The notes beneath the pieces were generated by a model, which worked only from the letters and a program-made list of their open reading frames with translations, had not been told where the DNA came from and made no database searches. The translations under genes and the position numbers were made by a program. From the NCBI GenBank assembly GCA_002917075.1, contig NTMA01000074.1, positions 1 through 64,000 on the forward strand: 64,000 bases of DNA. Reading direction: 5' to 3'. Source of the DNA: Hawksworthiomyces lignivorus (Eukaryota; Ascomycota; Sordariomycetes; Ophiostomatales; Ophiostomataceae). Within the stretch, counting starts at the first letter, position 1. Each line of letters begins with the position of its first letter. Of the stretch, positions 21,893 to 34,702 are shown piece by piece.

Positions 21893-23960
21893 TCATGCCG
21901 CATCCACTGTGCGGGCCTTTTTGGCCTCGTCCTCCTCACCGGTAGCAGGCGCCTCAGCCTTGCGCTTGGTGCCGTTCCCATTGGCTGTCGCGGCTTCCGA
22001 GCCGGTGGACGTCACATCCTTGGTTTTCTTCCGGACAAGGCCAGTTAGGTCCTTGGCTCCCTTCTTGGCCTCTTCAACGCGGCCAGCACCGCCAGCACCG
22101 CTAAGGGCGCCCAAGAGACCACCAAGTCCTGCAGCTGCCGGACCATTGACGGCCGCATTCAAGTCAATGGGAGGCTTGCGCAAATCGACGAGCTACATGG
22201 CATTATCTAGTTAGCGTGGCCAGAACTATGTGGAGAACTTCTCAGAAAAGTTGGTTGTGGGGAAAGACGAAAATCAGGGGAAAGGAAACGGTGCTAGCGG
22301 AGAAGAGGAGAAAGGAATAGAAAATCGAGACGGGGAAGAAAAAAAAACTACGACATCATGTGCCGGCCTTACCCGTTGCTCCATGTCTGCGATAATCTCC
22401 TTGACCTCGGCAATTTGGTGACGTGTTGAGTCATTGTCCTCCGGCGAGTGCAGCGTGGCCAGCTCGACCTCCTTGTTCTGCAGCTTCAGCTTGGTGCTGG
22501 CTATGGCCGCCTCAAGCTCGCTGGCCGCTTCGTCGCGGAGCTCCTGGTCCACCTGCTGCTCCTTTGCGGCGCCAGCTGAGCCCTCCTCACCCTCGCTCGA
22601 TGTCGTCACAGACGCAAACTCGAGCGCTAGCGAGAGCTTGAAGTGGGCTTCGGCAATAATCTCGGATTCTTCAGGCAAGAAACGCTTCTTGTAGGCAAGA
22701 GACGCCCGGGAATCGACGATCGCGTTCGGATATCTGTGGCAAGGAAGAAAGACAAGCGGTCAATACTCGGGGTTCGGCTTCTCTTTCTTCGATTCGGTTC
22801 CTCCGCTTGACCACTTTCGCCAACGTCTAGGGGAAATTCGATAGGGCACAAAGACACCAGGGAAGAGGTTCTTCCCTCGTATGCAGAGACTCTTCTCCCC
22901 TCCCTCAAGAAGGCAAGAAAAGGAAAGACCTACCTCTCATTCTCCAACGAAATCTCAGCCAGGAGATCATGGGTATCGGCCAGCCGCTCTAGAATGTGGC
23001 GGAGGACGCCACTAACTTTGCTGCTGCCCGTCTGCTCTCCTTCCTGGACTTCCGTGGCCTCTGCTACGTTGTCCCCTGTCTCTGCTTCCTTTCCCTTGGC
23101 CTCTCTGTCGGCCGTGGCGTCGTCGGTGGGGGCAGCGTCGGTATCTTTCTTCTCTTCAAGCTGCTTCTCAAAGAGCACGCGGGATAGGTCGAGGACCTCA
23201 AAGGCCACGGCGAGGTCGTCCTCTTCTTCTTCGTCGCCGTTCTCCTCGTCTTCGGCGCCAGCATCCTGGTGAACAGTCAGTCATGTCTCTCTGCATCGTA
23301 GCTAGTAAATAGATTGGACCGCCAATACATGCTGCAGCATCTCCCGCTTACCTCTTCCTCAGACTCGTCCCACTCCTCGTCACCCGTGAACTGGAAGAGC
23401 GGCTTCTTCGCCTCGAGAGCGGCAGCCTCTTCCTTGGTCGTGCCAGAAGCGCTGCTGCTACTGCCCGCGGCACCAGACGCACCCGCGCTGATGGCGTTGG
23501 CGATGATGCCCCCGCCGGATCCCGCCGCAGCAGGGGTGGAACTCTTGGCCTTTGCGCCGCCGGCCGCAGCCTCAGGTCCTGTCTCGGGGGCCTTGCCGCC
23601 CAGCACGTCGCTCTTGCTCTGGCCAACCTTGAAGAGAGCGCGGCCGTAGAGGAACAGGATCTCAGCGTTGTCCGGGTTCATCTCGCCATTGATCTCGGCC
23701 TGCATCTCGGCAGCGCGCGCGTAGACCTCGGCAGCCTCCTCGTAGTTCTTCTGCTGGCTGTAGAGCACGGCGGCCTTGGCGCACAGGTCGGCCAGCGACA
23801 CCTTGAGGCTGTAGGCGACCTGGTCGGGAGGCAACTCGGACATGGCGGGGGTGATGGTGCCCGTGCCTGGGCCGCCGGGAGTGCTGACGCCAGAGGGGGT
23901 TAGCACGCCGGCGGGCACGGCAGAGGCGACCGTTGGTGGAGCGGCAGCATTGTCTGCCAT
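21893..23960 (-). CDS. NASP-family histone H3-H4 chaperone (Hif1/Sim3 type)
   Basis: The four-exon model (23960-23352, 23265-22934, 22733-22373, 22192-21893) gives 533 residues, with all phases consistent. NASP proteins bind H3 or H3-H4 through SHNi-TPR repeats; yeast Hif1 works with the Hat1 acetyltransferase and fission-yeast Sim3 delivers CENP-A. The first TPR is visible near residues 60-110 (LADLCAKAAVLYSQQKNYEEAAEVYARAAEMQ). The acidic insertion typical of the family interrupts it and continues into exon 2 (DEENGDEEEEDD). Exon 3 carries the next TPR (ESEIIAEAHFKLSLALEFAS) and a coiled coil. Exon 4 has LVDLRKPPIDLN, a fungal NASP signature, then a nuclear signal made of KRK and KKAR groups. 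The ATG at 23960 has a favourable context, and the next upstream methionine has no support. Confidence 0.88.
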
Positions 23961-25170
23961 GGTCTCGGTGATAATTGGGGGGGTTACTTGGGAGAGGAGA
24001 TGTTGCAATGGGTAGCTTAGTCGAAAATGGGCTGATAATTGCGAGGGGGGAAGCTAGTTTCGTTGAGTTGAAGCCGTTGAAGTCTTGGTCGATTGAAGAG
24101 AGAAGAAACAATCAGACAATATAACAATGAAGCAATGAGACAATGAGACAATGAGGCAAAGCAGAAGCGATAACACTGCAAATTGGCCGTTTTGCTGTGG
24201 TGAGCTCTAATTTAAAGTGCGGGAAGGTGCGAGACACAAGAGCCCGTGACAAACTGCTCAGTCGATCTTTCCCTTTGTTCAGTCTTTTTTTTTTGGTCGC
24301 TTCTTTACGCTTTCCGCATTAATGACGGTTTGGGACCACAGAAAAAGCAGCAGCTGCCAAGCTCGTGACGCGAGACCGTGAGGAGATGGAGGAAAGAGCG
24401 AAGCTTGGACAGAAGAATGCTCCACAATGATGAAATGGACGCGCCTGATTGGACGATGTGCCGTGACCCGCAGCACGAGCTTCTGGCGTGACTAAGTGGA
24501 AAGACATGAAATAGTAGCGACTATGGAGCTCTTTCCTTTTTTCAATGGGGCAACCAGGGAATGGCGAATGGCGAGAATGTGGAACACTGCCGAGACTGCA
24601 TAATAAGCCACTAAAGCATATGAACAATGCATATTTCGGCGAGTCGGCTTATGCTGGTTAATTCACTATGTGACTATGTATGACTACTGCGAGCACTGCT
24701 GGAGTGCTGCCAAACTTTTTGCTAGCGAGAAAAAGGAACAGAAAAGTCGCATGATCGCAGGGCAAATAAGAATCAGACTATCGGCGGAAATGCAAAAGAA
24801 ATGAAGAAAAATAGTAGAAAAATAATAGAAAAAAAATATGAAATAAGAACTATCCAGAACAAAAAAGAGACACTGGGGGAGTGAAAGAGAGAGTGAACGA
24901 GAGAGACAGAAAGCCTTCCTCCCCTCTTGTGTCTCTTCTGAGCCATTTTTGGGGATATTCCCTTGAAACGTTCTATGAAGATGCCAAAAAAGTAGCCCAA
25001 AATCCTCTAATTAGAGAAAAACGCCCTATCCCCCAGGGTAGCATTGTAATATGTGTTTGTGGTGTTATGTGTATATAGGTCGATAAGGCTCAAACCAGGT
25101 GCATTGAAACTCTTGCACAAGTCAATTTTCTTTTTCATCCTTCCCTCCTCGCCTCAATAACAAAAATTCT
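23961..25170. other. NASP upstream region and isocitrate lyase 3' region
   Basis: Both flanking genes are on the minus strand, so this 1.2 kb contains the NASP promoter on its left and the isocitrate lyase 3' end on its right. I see no gene. A small tandem repeat lies at 24133-24156, and A-rich, GA-rich sequence fills 24770-24900. Confidence 0.55.
24133..24156. repeat. three copies of an 8-bp tandem repeat
   Basis: The unit CAATGAGA occurs twice exactly and once as CAATGAGG, in the 5' flank of the NASP-like gene. It is short and may simply be slippage. Confidence 0.7.
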
Positions 25171-26929
25171 TTAGTGGAACTGGTCCTCGGTCACACCCTT
25201 GCCCATGGCGGCGGTGCTGCTGACGCCGCCGGTGACCATCTTCTGCAGCTCGTCGACGTAGGTGGCGCCGCTCCACTTCTGGTGCTTGACGACGTCGACG
25301 CCGCCGTCCATCTCGGGCTCCTGCACGAGCTCGCCGTAGGCGCGCATGCCGTGGCTGGCGTAGGCCTGGGAGAACTGGTGGCTGATGAGCGCCGTCGTGT
25401 GCAGGCCGGCCAGGGTGATGAACTGCCAGCAGTAGCCCAGCTGCGCCAGCCGCCGGATGTACGTCTCCTGCTCGGCGCGCGGCATGGCCGTCTTCCAGTT
25501 GAACGAGGGCGACAGGTTGTAGGCGAGCCTAGACACGCGGGGAGAGAAAGTTCGGCGTTAGCAAATTGGTCCATCCAAATGAGGTGGGAGAGTAAGACGA
25601 CAAAAAAAAAAAAAAAAAAAAAACATACTTCTGCTCGGGCCACACGGCGTGGACGCCGCTGGCGAACTCGGCGGCCTGGGCGAAGTCGGGCAGCTTGCTC
25701 TCCATCCAGATGGCGTCGCAGTAGGGGGCGTAGGCGACGGCGCGGGCGACGCCGCAGGCGCAGCCGCCCTTGAGGCGGTAGAAGCCCTCGCGGGTGCGGG
25801 GCGCGTCCCAGTCGAAGTGGATGGCGTCGGCGGCGGCGGCGCCCAGCACGGCGCGGGCGGCGGCGCGGGCCTCGGCCAGGCTCTTGCCCTTGCTGGCGGC
25901 CAGGTAGCGGGCCTCGAGCGCCGCCGCAGCGGTGGACAGGGTGGCGCGGGCGCGGATGGCGTCGACGACGGCCTCGTCGAAGCGCTTGAGCCCGGCCTCG
26001 GCCAGCCAGCCGTCCTCGACGGCCTGCAGGGCGTCGCCCGTCTTGCCGGCGCGCTCGGCCTCGGCCATGAGCGCGCTCAGCGCCGGCAGCGCCGGGTTGG
26101 TCGCGCCCAGGACGTAGGCGTGGTCGCGCGGGTCAATGGTCGACGTGATGAGCGTCGCCGCCTCGGCGTCGGTGCGCGCGATCGCTACCAGGTCCACGCC
26201 CATAATGTCGGCCTGCGCGCGGATCGCCACCAGCCGGTTGATGTGCTCGCTCGTCGGCACCAGCACCTTGCCCGCCATGTGGCCGCACTTTTTCGTGCCG
26301 GGCGCCTGGTCCTCGATGTGGATGCCCGCCGCGCCCTTCTCCACAAACAGCTTGGTCAGCTTCATCACCGCCGTCAGGCCGCCGTGGCCCGTGTCCGCGT
26401 CCGCCACGATCGGCCGCAGGTAGTCAATGTGCGCCGCGCCCGCCCGCTTCCCCGCCGGCAGCGACAGCCGCTCGTGCCGCTGCTTGCGGTCGTGGAACAG
26501 CTGCGCCGTGAACAGGTGGCCCACCTTGTTGGGCACCGTCGTGTAGGGGTAGTCGGCCAGATCCGGGCCCGGCTCGTCCGTCGACGACGCCGTCGACGAC
26601 GACTGCCATCCGGACACGTACACCGTGTCCAGGAACTGCGCCATCTGCGTCACCATCGTCGGCTCCAGGCACCCGTACGTGTAGCTGGCGTCCTTGCTCG
26701 CAAACCGCTTCTCCAGGATGCCCCACAGCTTCTTGGCCTGCGCGTTGCTCGGGTACTCGATCTTGAGGTTGCCGCGCTTCGACACGATCTGCTCCGCCGT
26801 GAACGGCCGCTTCGTCTGCCGCCACCGCGGCTCGCTCCACCACTTCTTGACCTGGGCCACCTCGGCCGCGAAGCGGCGGTCCTCCTCGGCGGCGTCGATG
26901 GCCGGGCTCAGCATGTTGTTGGCAGCCAT
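25171..26929 (-). CDS. acuD: isocitrate lyase (glyoxylate cycle)
   Basis: Isocitrate lyase splits isocitrate into succinate and glyoxylate, allowing growth on acetate, fatty acids and C2 units. Two exons (26929-25629 and 25528-25171) join at a split Lys codon to give 552 residues, the usual fungal length. The catalytic signature KKCGHM is at residues 213-218 and the metal-binding DADTGHGG at 177-184. [20 protein letters not shown] is the fungal substrate-loop region. The N-terminus has no mitochondrial presequence, which argues for isocitrate lyase rather than the 2-methylisocitrate lyase paralogue. The C-terminus (TEDQFH) has no SKL-type peroxisomal signal. The intron (25529-25628) begins GTATG and then has about 21 T in a row. 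Symbol acuD follows Aspergillus; icl1 is equally used. The region 25649-27064 on the other strand is open only because of codon bias. Confidence 0.93.
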
Positions 26930-29703
26930 TGTGTTGGAAAAAGAGGGAAAGAGAAAGATTTACAGGCGAGTGGAGAGTCGTCTAGGGAGATTCAAGTTGA
27001 GGATGGAAGGGATGTAATCAGAAGGTGGTGTAAAGGAGATCACCAAGCAGAGAAGAATCTGTAGAGAGAGGGGGAAGGGATGGAGAATGAGGAAGTAGAA
27101 AAAAAAGAAAGTAACAAAGAGGAAAATAATAATAGGAAAAGTTCAGTACGAAGGCGGAAACAAAGAACGGCAAGAGCAGTTACATATATAAAAATAAAAA
27201 GGTTGGCTTCGCCCTACAGCATCTTGGAAGGTTCCTCTGAAAGGACCTCGATTCCCCGTCCTTGTTCCGTCACATGTTCGGCTTGCTAGAGCTACGTTAT
27301 GGCTATGACTCTTCCACTCATCACCTATGGACCGTGTCCGCCCGTCAATGGCCCCCGCAAATAAAACGACACCGTCTCATTTCTCCCTGCGGAACGGCAT
27401 GTGTACATGGGCAGTACGTGCTTACAATTAGGGGGGGGCGGGGGGGCATCCTCCCATTTTGGAATTCCTCGGGAGAGCCGCTTGACCGATCGGTTACTGG
27501 GTAAGAAAGGCCCCATGGGTGGGGTGGGACAAATGTTCCAGATTTTTGTTTTGTCTCTTTTTTTGCTTACAATGATAATAATGTAGACGACAGCGGCAGA
27601 CAGTGTGTGATGTATGTCTACAGGTTCTTTTTCCTCTATTACGCTGGTCTTTTTTTTTGCCTTGTGGCTGTCCTCTCTGGCTCTACAAGTTACTCTGGTC
27701 TGGTCAAAGTCTGGTCTCCCTTCCTTGCCACTTCTCCCTGTCAGCCAATCAACTTACATCACCGTCCCCACATCTTTGCCGTAACGGAGCCGAGTACCAA
27801 GAGTCAGCTACGTCGTGCGTGTACTTGGGGCGCTCTTGTTCTTCGGCTCAAGGGTAACTTTTGGCTCATTTCTCTGCCTCGTGCTCGGCCAATCACGGCT
27901 GCGCCCAACCCGAAAATTGCCCGTGGTTGTGATCTACGGAGCCGCTACAAACTTTCTTGTCAGAGATACGCACCATTTCTGTTGCGCTGCAGAACGAGGT
28001 ACGACGGAGCGTTCTGCCCGTGCTTTTCCTATGTGGTTGTGTTTTCGTCGAATTCGAGCAAAGGCCGTGCGGGGGAACGGCAGAGACTGGGCTGAGCTTT
28101 GACAAATTAAAGATGACTCTTCATTATTTTTCGGAGGGGAAATGCAGTTGCTGACGAGAAACATGGCAAATTGGGGAAAACGCTCTGCGATCTGTCCCGG
28201 CTGCAAACAAAGGCGTTCCTTTATGCCGATGCCACAGCTTTTGCACCATTACGTACATTGGACATCCTTTGCCTCTCTCATTCTTGCACTTTTTCTATTC
28301 ATGTATCGAGTCGCCGGCGGTGTCTTTTTGTTGGTACATGAAACAAGCTCTTGTAATTCACAGGGCAGAATGCCAAAACAGAAAGCATGTGAATGCCGCG
28401 ATTCGCTCGCCTTGCTGTGGTCTTGCAATTGACCCGCCCAATTGGCCCTCTCTGCTGCCCCGTTTCTTTTGTTCCCTTTGCCACAGAACAATCAAGAGTT
28501 TGAGCACACCACTTTTCCCACTTCCTCGTCTTGTTTCATTTGGCGTTTTTTTTGGCTTCTGACAATGGACGAGTAGTATTGCTTGATTCGGGTCAATGAC
28601 ATTAAACCAGGACGAGTCAGCCTTCTCTTTTCCTAGGCCCCCGTCGTCTCTGTACCTCGGTTGTCGACGTATCTGACCCAGAATAGCTTCCTTTCCTATT
28701 TTGGCATTTTTCAGCCAAGACGAACCGCTAAGCCTGCTGGCCTGCATGTATACATCTCCTACGATACATGTAAGCATACTGTACGTCGTATACTTACTCG
28801 TACGCACAGAGGCACGATCTCATCCTCCTCGAGCTCTCTCCAAAAAAGAAAACGCCACCCCTGGGACCTATGACCGTTTCGCACAGATTTGCATCTGACG
28901 CTATCACCAAATAGATGAAGACGCCAGTCCCTGCCCAGTCTGCCAATTGTCCTGCAGCAATCCTTGTCTCGGAGAAAGAGGTCTCGTGCGAATAGTTTTC
29001 GTATCGCCGTCACATGGGAAAAAAAGAAGCTAAGAAAATACTCGAAAAAAGGTACAATGCCGCAATCTGCTTGCAACATGGCTGTTCCTCTTCTTCGTCT
29101 GTGTTGTTTGGTCTGATCTACTGCTCCAAGCTCGATCGTAATCGTTCTTGAGCTGCTGCTCCTATTCTTCCCGCCTGCTGCATCCTATCTGTGCGCCGGC
29201 TCCCCATAATCTTCCGTTCTTGCAGCCTTCATGGACATCCTCCAATGGCACTTTCGAGCCAAGGTCATACTTCGTTTATCTCTAATATCTTTTGTATTCT
29301 TGAATGCATACACCAACTATGCAAATGCAGCAGGAAAAAAAAAACAAAGCTAGCCAATTTATGAGGAGCGAAAACATCAAAAATAAAAAACCAATAGTCC
29401 AAAGCAGCCATCACAAAACGACAAAGCAGGATAGCGACATCGAAAGGTATACCCCACTGCCCATTGCGCCGGAGAAACGATGAATGACTCACAAGAGGTC
29501 AACAGGTCCCTGTCCGTCTCATGCCCTCACGTCTGTTGTCCTTCCGTCCGTCTACCAACCTCATCGCCCTGCCCGAATGTCATCTGCCGTGGACCGCCTG
29601 CGCGCAGCTGACTGGTGCAGCCCGCGTCTATCCAATCTGCGACGGCCCCAACGCTCCGGCCCCGACGCTCCGGCCCCGTTACCGAGCTCACTCAATTCAT
29701 TCC
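26930..29703. other. 2.8-kb spacer upstream of isocitrate lyase
   Basis: This contains the isocitrate lyase promoter at its left end and the trehalase 3' end at its right. The frames in it are short, overlapping and without domains, so I call no gene. The palindrome ACCGATCGGT lies at 27485-27494 and a G-rich tract at 27431-27446. T-rich, CT-rich sequence dominates 27540-28700. Confidence 0.55.
27431..27446 (+). repeat. interrupted G tract (G8-C-G7)
   Basis: Fifteen of sixteen bases are G, about 500 bp upstream of the isocitrate lyase ATG. Its left end also makes an AGGGG stress-element match. Such a tract could fold as a G-quadruplex, though four separate G runs with loops are not clearly laid out. 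Confidence 0.6.
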
Positions 29704-31995
29704 TTATTCCATGGCGGCCAGGGCCTTTTCCCGCTCCTGCTCGACCGCCGTCGTGAAGGCGTCCCACGGCGTCATCGTCCCCAGAGCGTTGCGGGCATGT
29801 GATCGGATGATCTGCAGCCCGTACACATAACTGGCGTTGACCCAGCCGAATCTGCAACAATGTCAGCACAGAGAACGCACACAAAAAAAAATCGTATTTG
29901 GGAACAGTCGGTCGGTCAACACTCACCCTTCCTTGGCGACGCCCTTGAAGTCCAGCCCCTGGTTGCCGTACTCGGCGTCCACGCGGTGGGGGTCGACGGG
30001 CTGCGTGACGTTGTACTTCTCGACGACGACGCCGTTGAAGTCGTAGTACGCCTTGGTGATCATAAACAGCCACTTGTAGGCGAGGCGCTCGGCCTCCTCG
30101 ACGTAGCTGTAGCGGTACAGGCCGGTCCACGCGAGCATCTGCTGCGGCGCCCAGCCGTAGGGGTAGTCCCACTGGCGGTTGGGGCGCTCGAGGGAGATCT
30201 CGCCGCGCGACTTCTCCGTGCCCGAGAGCAGGCCGCCCAGCGCCTCGAACTTGGGCAGCGCCTTGGACACCATGGCGGCGGCCTGCTTGGGGCTGGCCAC
30301 GCCGGCCCACATGGCCCAGAAGGTGGTGCAGCTCTCGTACGTGCACTGCTCCTTCTTGACCGTGTCATAGTCAAAGTACATGCCCTCCTTCTCGTTCCAC
30401 AGGTACTTGTCAATGGCGAGCTTTCTGCGCTTGGACCGCCGGTCCCACATGGCTGACGTCTCCACCTGGCCCGGCTGCATCGAGCCCACGCAGTACTCGG
30501 CCGGCACGACCAGCTTGTCGTTGAACACCGTGCGGATGGTCCGCGCAATGTCCAGCTCGTACTTGAAGAGGAGCGAGTTGAGGTCGATCGTCGCCAGGTT
30601 CGCGCACACGTGCTCGAGGCGGTACGACGTGTCGTGGCCGGACTCGCGCACCGCGCGGTCGTGCAAGAAGTACTCGTCCAGCTCCGGCTCCTTGACCTCG
30701 CCGTAGTTGTAGGCCCGCACGAACTCCTGGAACGTCATGCCGTACTTCTTGGCATACGGCTCCAGGACGTGCACAAAGTGCGTGGCCTCCGTCTCGGGCG
30801 GCACGCCCAGGCCCTCGGGGCGGTAGCGGGACAGGCCGGTGATGGGGTCCAGCCGAGGCGCCGTCACCCAGACGCTGTGGTACTCCTTGATGGCGGCCAG
30901 GATGGCCGTCCGCAGAAAGTCGACAGCCCCCGGCTCGTCGCGTATGCGGTCGTACACCCGGAGCGCCATGTCCGTCAAAAAGGGCGGCTGCGACCGGCAG
31001 AGGTAGTAGGAGCGGGTGGCGTTGAGGATCTTGCCGTAGTGCCGGATGCAGAAGCAGAAGTTCTGCACCATGCTCTTTGCCAGGTGGACTTTGTTGTGGA
31101 TCAGAAGCCCGAGCGACTCCATGTAGCTGTCCCAGCCGTACAGCTCGTTGAAGCGGCCGCCGGGGACGACAAAAGGCAGACCGCGCAGCGTCTTCTCTCC
31201 GGTGTCCGGGTCCTCGACCTCCTCCATGTCCACGGCCAGCAGGCCGGGCTTGTCGTTCATGTCGCGCATGATCTCGGGGGTCACCACCTTGGGCAGCAGC
31301 TGCACGTCCAGGCGAATCTCCGGCCGGTCCTTGGCCAGCTTGGTGTAGTACTCGAACTGCTCGGGCGCGCCAGGGGGGATGTAGATGCGGGGCCGCGGGT
31401 CGTCGGTCCAGTCCTTGGGGTCGCGCGCCGCAATCTCGATGCTGGAGGCGTCGATGCGGCGCGTCAGGCTGTCCCAGAACTGGTCGCGGATCATGCGAGA
31501 GAGGCGGTTAACGGGGTTCTCGTTGAGGCGCGCCTCGTCCAGGACAATCTGGCGGCGGCCGTACTCCTTGGCCAGGGTGAGCTCCTGCATCAGATTGGAA
31601 AGCATGTAGGTGCCGCGGATGTCGAAGCGGTTGTAGCCGTTGGAGGCGGCCGTGCGCAGGGTGAAGACCTTGGGTCCGTTGTCCTCAATGGTGATCTGCA
31701 TGTTGCCGTCGGTGTCCTCCTGGGATTGCAGGTTTTCGAGGGTGGTGTCGACGTCAATCAGGAACCGCCGGGAGTGCTGGGGGGTGGACTCATCATGGCT
31801 GCCGCGGCGGAAGGGCTCCTTGAGGCCGAGCCGGGCAAACTGCTTCTGCAGGCTGTTCTGGGAATACGTGCGTGTGCGAGCACCGGCGCGGATGTTGGTG
31901 TGGCGCTCTTCGGAAGTGTAATAGGTTCTGGCGTCGTCAAACACGCTGAAGTCGTCAGAAGACCCGCGGTTGCGAGCGATTCCTTCCGAGGCCAT
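29704..31995 (-). CDS. neutral trehalase
   Basis: This cytosolic enzyme (GH37) hydrolyses trehalose to two glucose, and in fungi is switched on by PKA and calcium. Exons 31995-29927 and 29851-29704 give 738 residues, the usual length. The ATG chosen starts [11 protein letters not shown]; the longer open frame to 32139 begins with TTG. The PKA-type site RRGS (63-66) lies just before the EF-hand-like calcium loop around [12 protein letters not shown] (94-105). Trehalase signature 1, [15 protein letters not shown], is at 278-292, and signature 2, [10 protein letters not shown], near residue 610. The last 49 codons are in the second exon and end EKALAAME. A branch site and pyrimidine-AG just upstream of the ATG suggest an intron in the 5' leader. 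There is no signal peptide, separating it from acid trehalase. Fungal symbols include treB and ntl1. Confidence 0.95.
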
Positions 31996-32316
31996 GGCGA
32001 AGCGTGCTTGTCGAGTGCTGCTGCGGCTGTCGATAAGCAGAAGGAAATTAGCAGGCGTGAGATAAGAGGCGGCTCCCCAATCAAGCAGGTCAGATGGGGC
32101 AGCTGCGTATTTAAGCTCTTGCGGACGGGCGAATCCCAAGACAGGACGTCTGTCGGAGAGAAGATGGGGAAGAAAAGTCGGGGAGTCGCTCGGGCTGTAC
32201 CGAAGATAACCATACCTTGGATGGGAGACAAAACTGCCTTCAAGCGGCAGAGATTGAATACGGCAAGTGGAGGCAAGGTTGGAGGTTTTTGGTCACACGA
32301 CCCCCAAGGGAAATGA

Positions 32317-32615
32317 AGGGGAAATGGCCACTGAGGAAGCTTGGAAAAGAACGCGGGATGACGGGAAAAGGGCGGAGAGAAAGCAAGGCTGCGGTGCGTC
32401 TGATTCTTGTCGTCGTGGTTGTATGCGATCTGCAGGCAGATAAAATGGAGCAGGACTATCGTTCGGAGAGCCCGTTACTGAAGAGGAGGTGAGACAGAGG
32501 ATAGAAAATGTCTAGCCAAGTCGTCCGGAGGATGCACGACGAAGGCGAGTAGGGGAAAGATGGTAGAAGAGATGCGAAAGAAGAGAATGGAGCAGAGAGA
32601 AAGCGACCCGAGGGG
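32317..32615. promoter_or_regulatory. cluster of three AGGGG stress-response elements
   Basis: AGGGG occurs at 32317-32321, 32551-32555 and 32611-32615, that is 322-620 bp upstream of the trehalase ATG. AGGGG/CCCCT is the Msn2/4-type stress response element known from the yeast NTH1 promoter and C4T elements of filamentous fungi. Five-base sites also occur by chance, so function is inference. Confidence 0.4.
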
Positions 32616-34662
32616 TGGGAAAGCCGTAAGATTATAGACGCTGAGTATGACGAAACTGTGGGCGATGTCAATTCAATGCGGCGCAATTTAAGTTATGCTC
32701 GTAATTAATAGAAAGATTGTCCAATGGAGGCCAGGAATGGGGGCAGGTCTCAGAAGACGGTCCTCTTAAGGGATGAAGAGCACGGCGGAGACGAAAAGAC
32801 GAAAAGACGAAAAAGAAGAATCGAAAGAGGTGAAAGAAACGCAAGAAGCTGGAGATACGAGCACAAAGACACACGCGAAGACGCCGAAGACACTGAAGAC
32901 GCTGAAAAACACTGAGCGACAGATTGACGGAAAGGAGGACTTTGTGTGCAAATTTGGCAAGATTACAAAGTGGACTAAATTCTATTAGTAGTAGCTATGA
33001 TGCTTTGTCCTCAGCTGCCTTCTCTCTGATTCGTTTCTGGCAGCTGCCTCTGCCCATTGGCGTGGGGAAAGGCCACAGCGATTAACAATAAACGGTGCTA
33101 TCGAGGTACGCAGCATTGGCAGCATTGGGTCATCATGACAAGACAGAAACACATGCAAACGGCCGCCGCTGTCGGTGAGGAATTTTGGTGTTCCACGCTA
33201 TCTGGTGGGTCTCATGCGCATATGTACAATACTTACATGCTTCCTTCACCAGGCAGAGGCGAGCAAGAGATACGAGGACGGAGCAAGCTGCAGGACGAGC
33301 AGGAAGAGCAGGTGGACCGTAGACGACAGGTGAAGGCAAATACGCAAACTCTCCGTACTCCGTATAACTGCACATAACTACGTACATACTCCGTAACTAC
33401 ATACATCCATGCATCCATGCATCATCCATCCACGCGCGGCGTAATACATCCATCTACGCACAGCTGGAAAGTGAGCTCTCTGAACAGGGCCAGGCCTGCC
33501 ATGGCATGTGCCGCTGGAGAGAAAGTGGGCTTGCAGTCCTTGTTCTCTCTGGTACATGTAAGATACGTAGTGGTGGCTCCCAGCGCGCGCCCTGCTTGTG
33601 AGACTCCACTAAGCCGCAAGCAACTGAAACAGCCTAGATCTTTGAAGCTATCCATTGTCTCACAAGCAAGCTGTCTTGCATCGTCTTGCCTCGACGTCGA
33701 AAGCAGTCTCTGCTGTCAAGCCGAACGACGTCGTCTTGAGCAGTCCGTCATCTATACATACATACATAGGTTCTTAAATTGCTGTTCCAATGGCAAATGG
33801 ACCGCCCAGACAGAGTAGCAGAGGGAACCCCCACTGAAGTATTCGACAGGGAAGCAAACGCTAGACTAAATGAGATAAGCCGCACCAGGGGAGGATCACG
33901 GGGTCGGCAGAAATTGAGGGAGATGGAAAAGAAGGTGAGCAAAAGGGGAAGGCAGACTATTATTATTGCGACTTGCAAATGCTCCAATATCAAAGGGAAT
34001 CAAATGAAAGCATCGTCGCAACAAACAGCGCAAGTCAACAAAAAAAAAATTCTGCAGCCAGAATGACTTGCTCCAGAGTAAGCAGTGCTATTGGACAGCG
34101 GCATTTTCTTTTTCCTTAATGGGGTCAAGTCACGAGACGGAACCGGTGCGAAGATCTTTCATGTGAGACATGTCTCTCGTCTACGAGCCAAAACAAAACG
34201 GGGGCCAATGTATTATATAAAGAGAAATCAAAATATACAGTACAGCAAAAAGAAACGAGAAAATCACACCCAAATAACACGCAGGTCTGATGCATCCGTC
34301 AATTGGGCCCTTTCCTTCTTCTCTTCTCTTCAGCCTGATCCTAAGAAGGGAGGATGCCAGCTGCCGGTCTCAGTTCCACACTTTGTCGATTAGGCGTGCG
34401 AGCAGAATAGATGTACTTGCTATTAGCATATCTTCGTGACGATGAAAAAGGTACGCCTTGCTTCATGCATACACGTACTAGTTACAGTGCTCCGTACCTT
34501 TATTAGCGTAGAGTGAGTGCCCACTTGTCCTGAGCTCTGTGTTCCATCGTGCACCTTTCTAGCCAGGATCTTACGTACTCCCGGCTCTTCCATCTCCTCG
34601 ATCCACATTCCATCTTTCATACACTTTCTGTTGGGGCCAAATCGACGAACCCGCACCAATGC

Positions 34663-34702
34663 CCAGAAACGGCACCAGAAACGGCACCAGAAAAGGCACC
34701 AG
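34663..34702. repeat. 12-bp tandem repeat, about 3.3 copies
   Basis: The unit CCAGAAACGGCA is repeated twice exactly, a third time with one change, then continues for four bases. It sits in the non-coding spacer and is typical of a variable minisatellite. Confidence 0.8.

Noticed and set aside
25649..27064. 471-codon plus-strand frame opposite isocitrate lyase
   Set aside because: It mirrors the minus-strand enzyme exactly. Strong third-position C/G bias removes stops from the opposite strand, and the product is a Val/Arg/His-rich sequence without a domain.
29484..29830. Small proteins overlapping the trehalase 3' end
   Set aside because: They overlap the real last trehalase exon (29851-29704) in other frames.
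31996..32139. N-terminal extension of trehalase
   Set aside because: It begins with TTG and contains a branch site and pyrimidine-AG, so it is better read as a leader intron. The ATG at 31995 gives the family's usual length.
30610..32316. 568-codon plus-strand frame opposite neutral trehalase
   Set aside because: Same antisense codon-bias effect; the composition (Val, Ala, Leu, His, Arg) is typical of such shadows.
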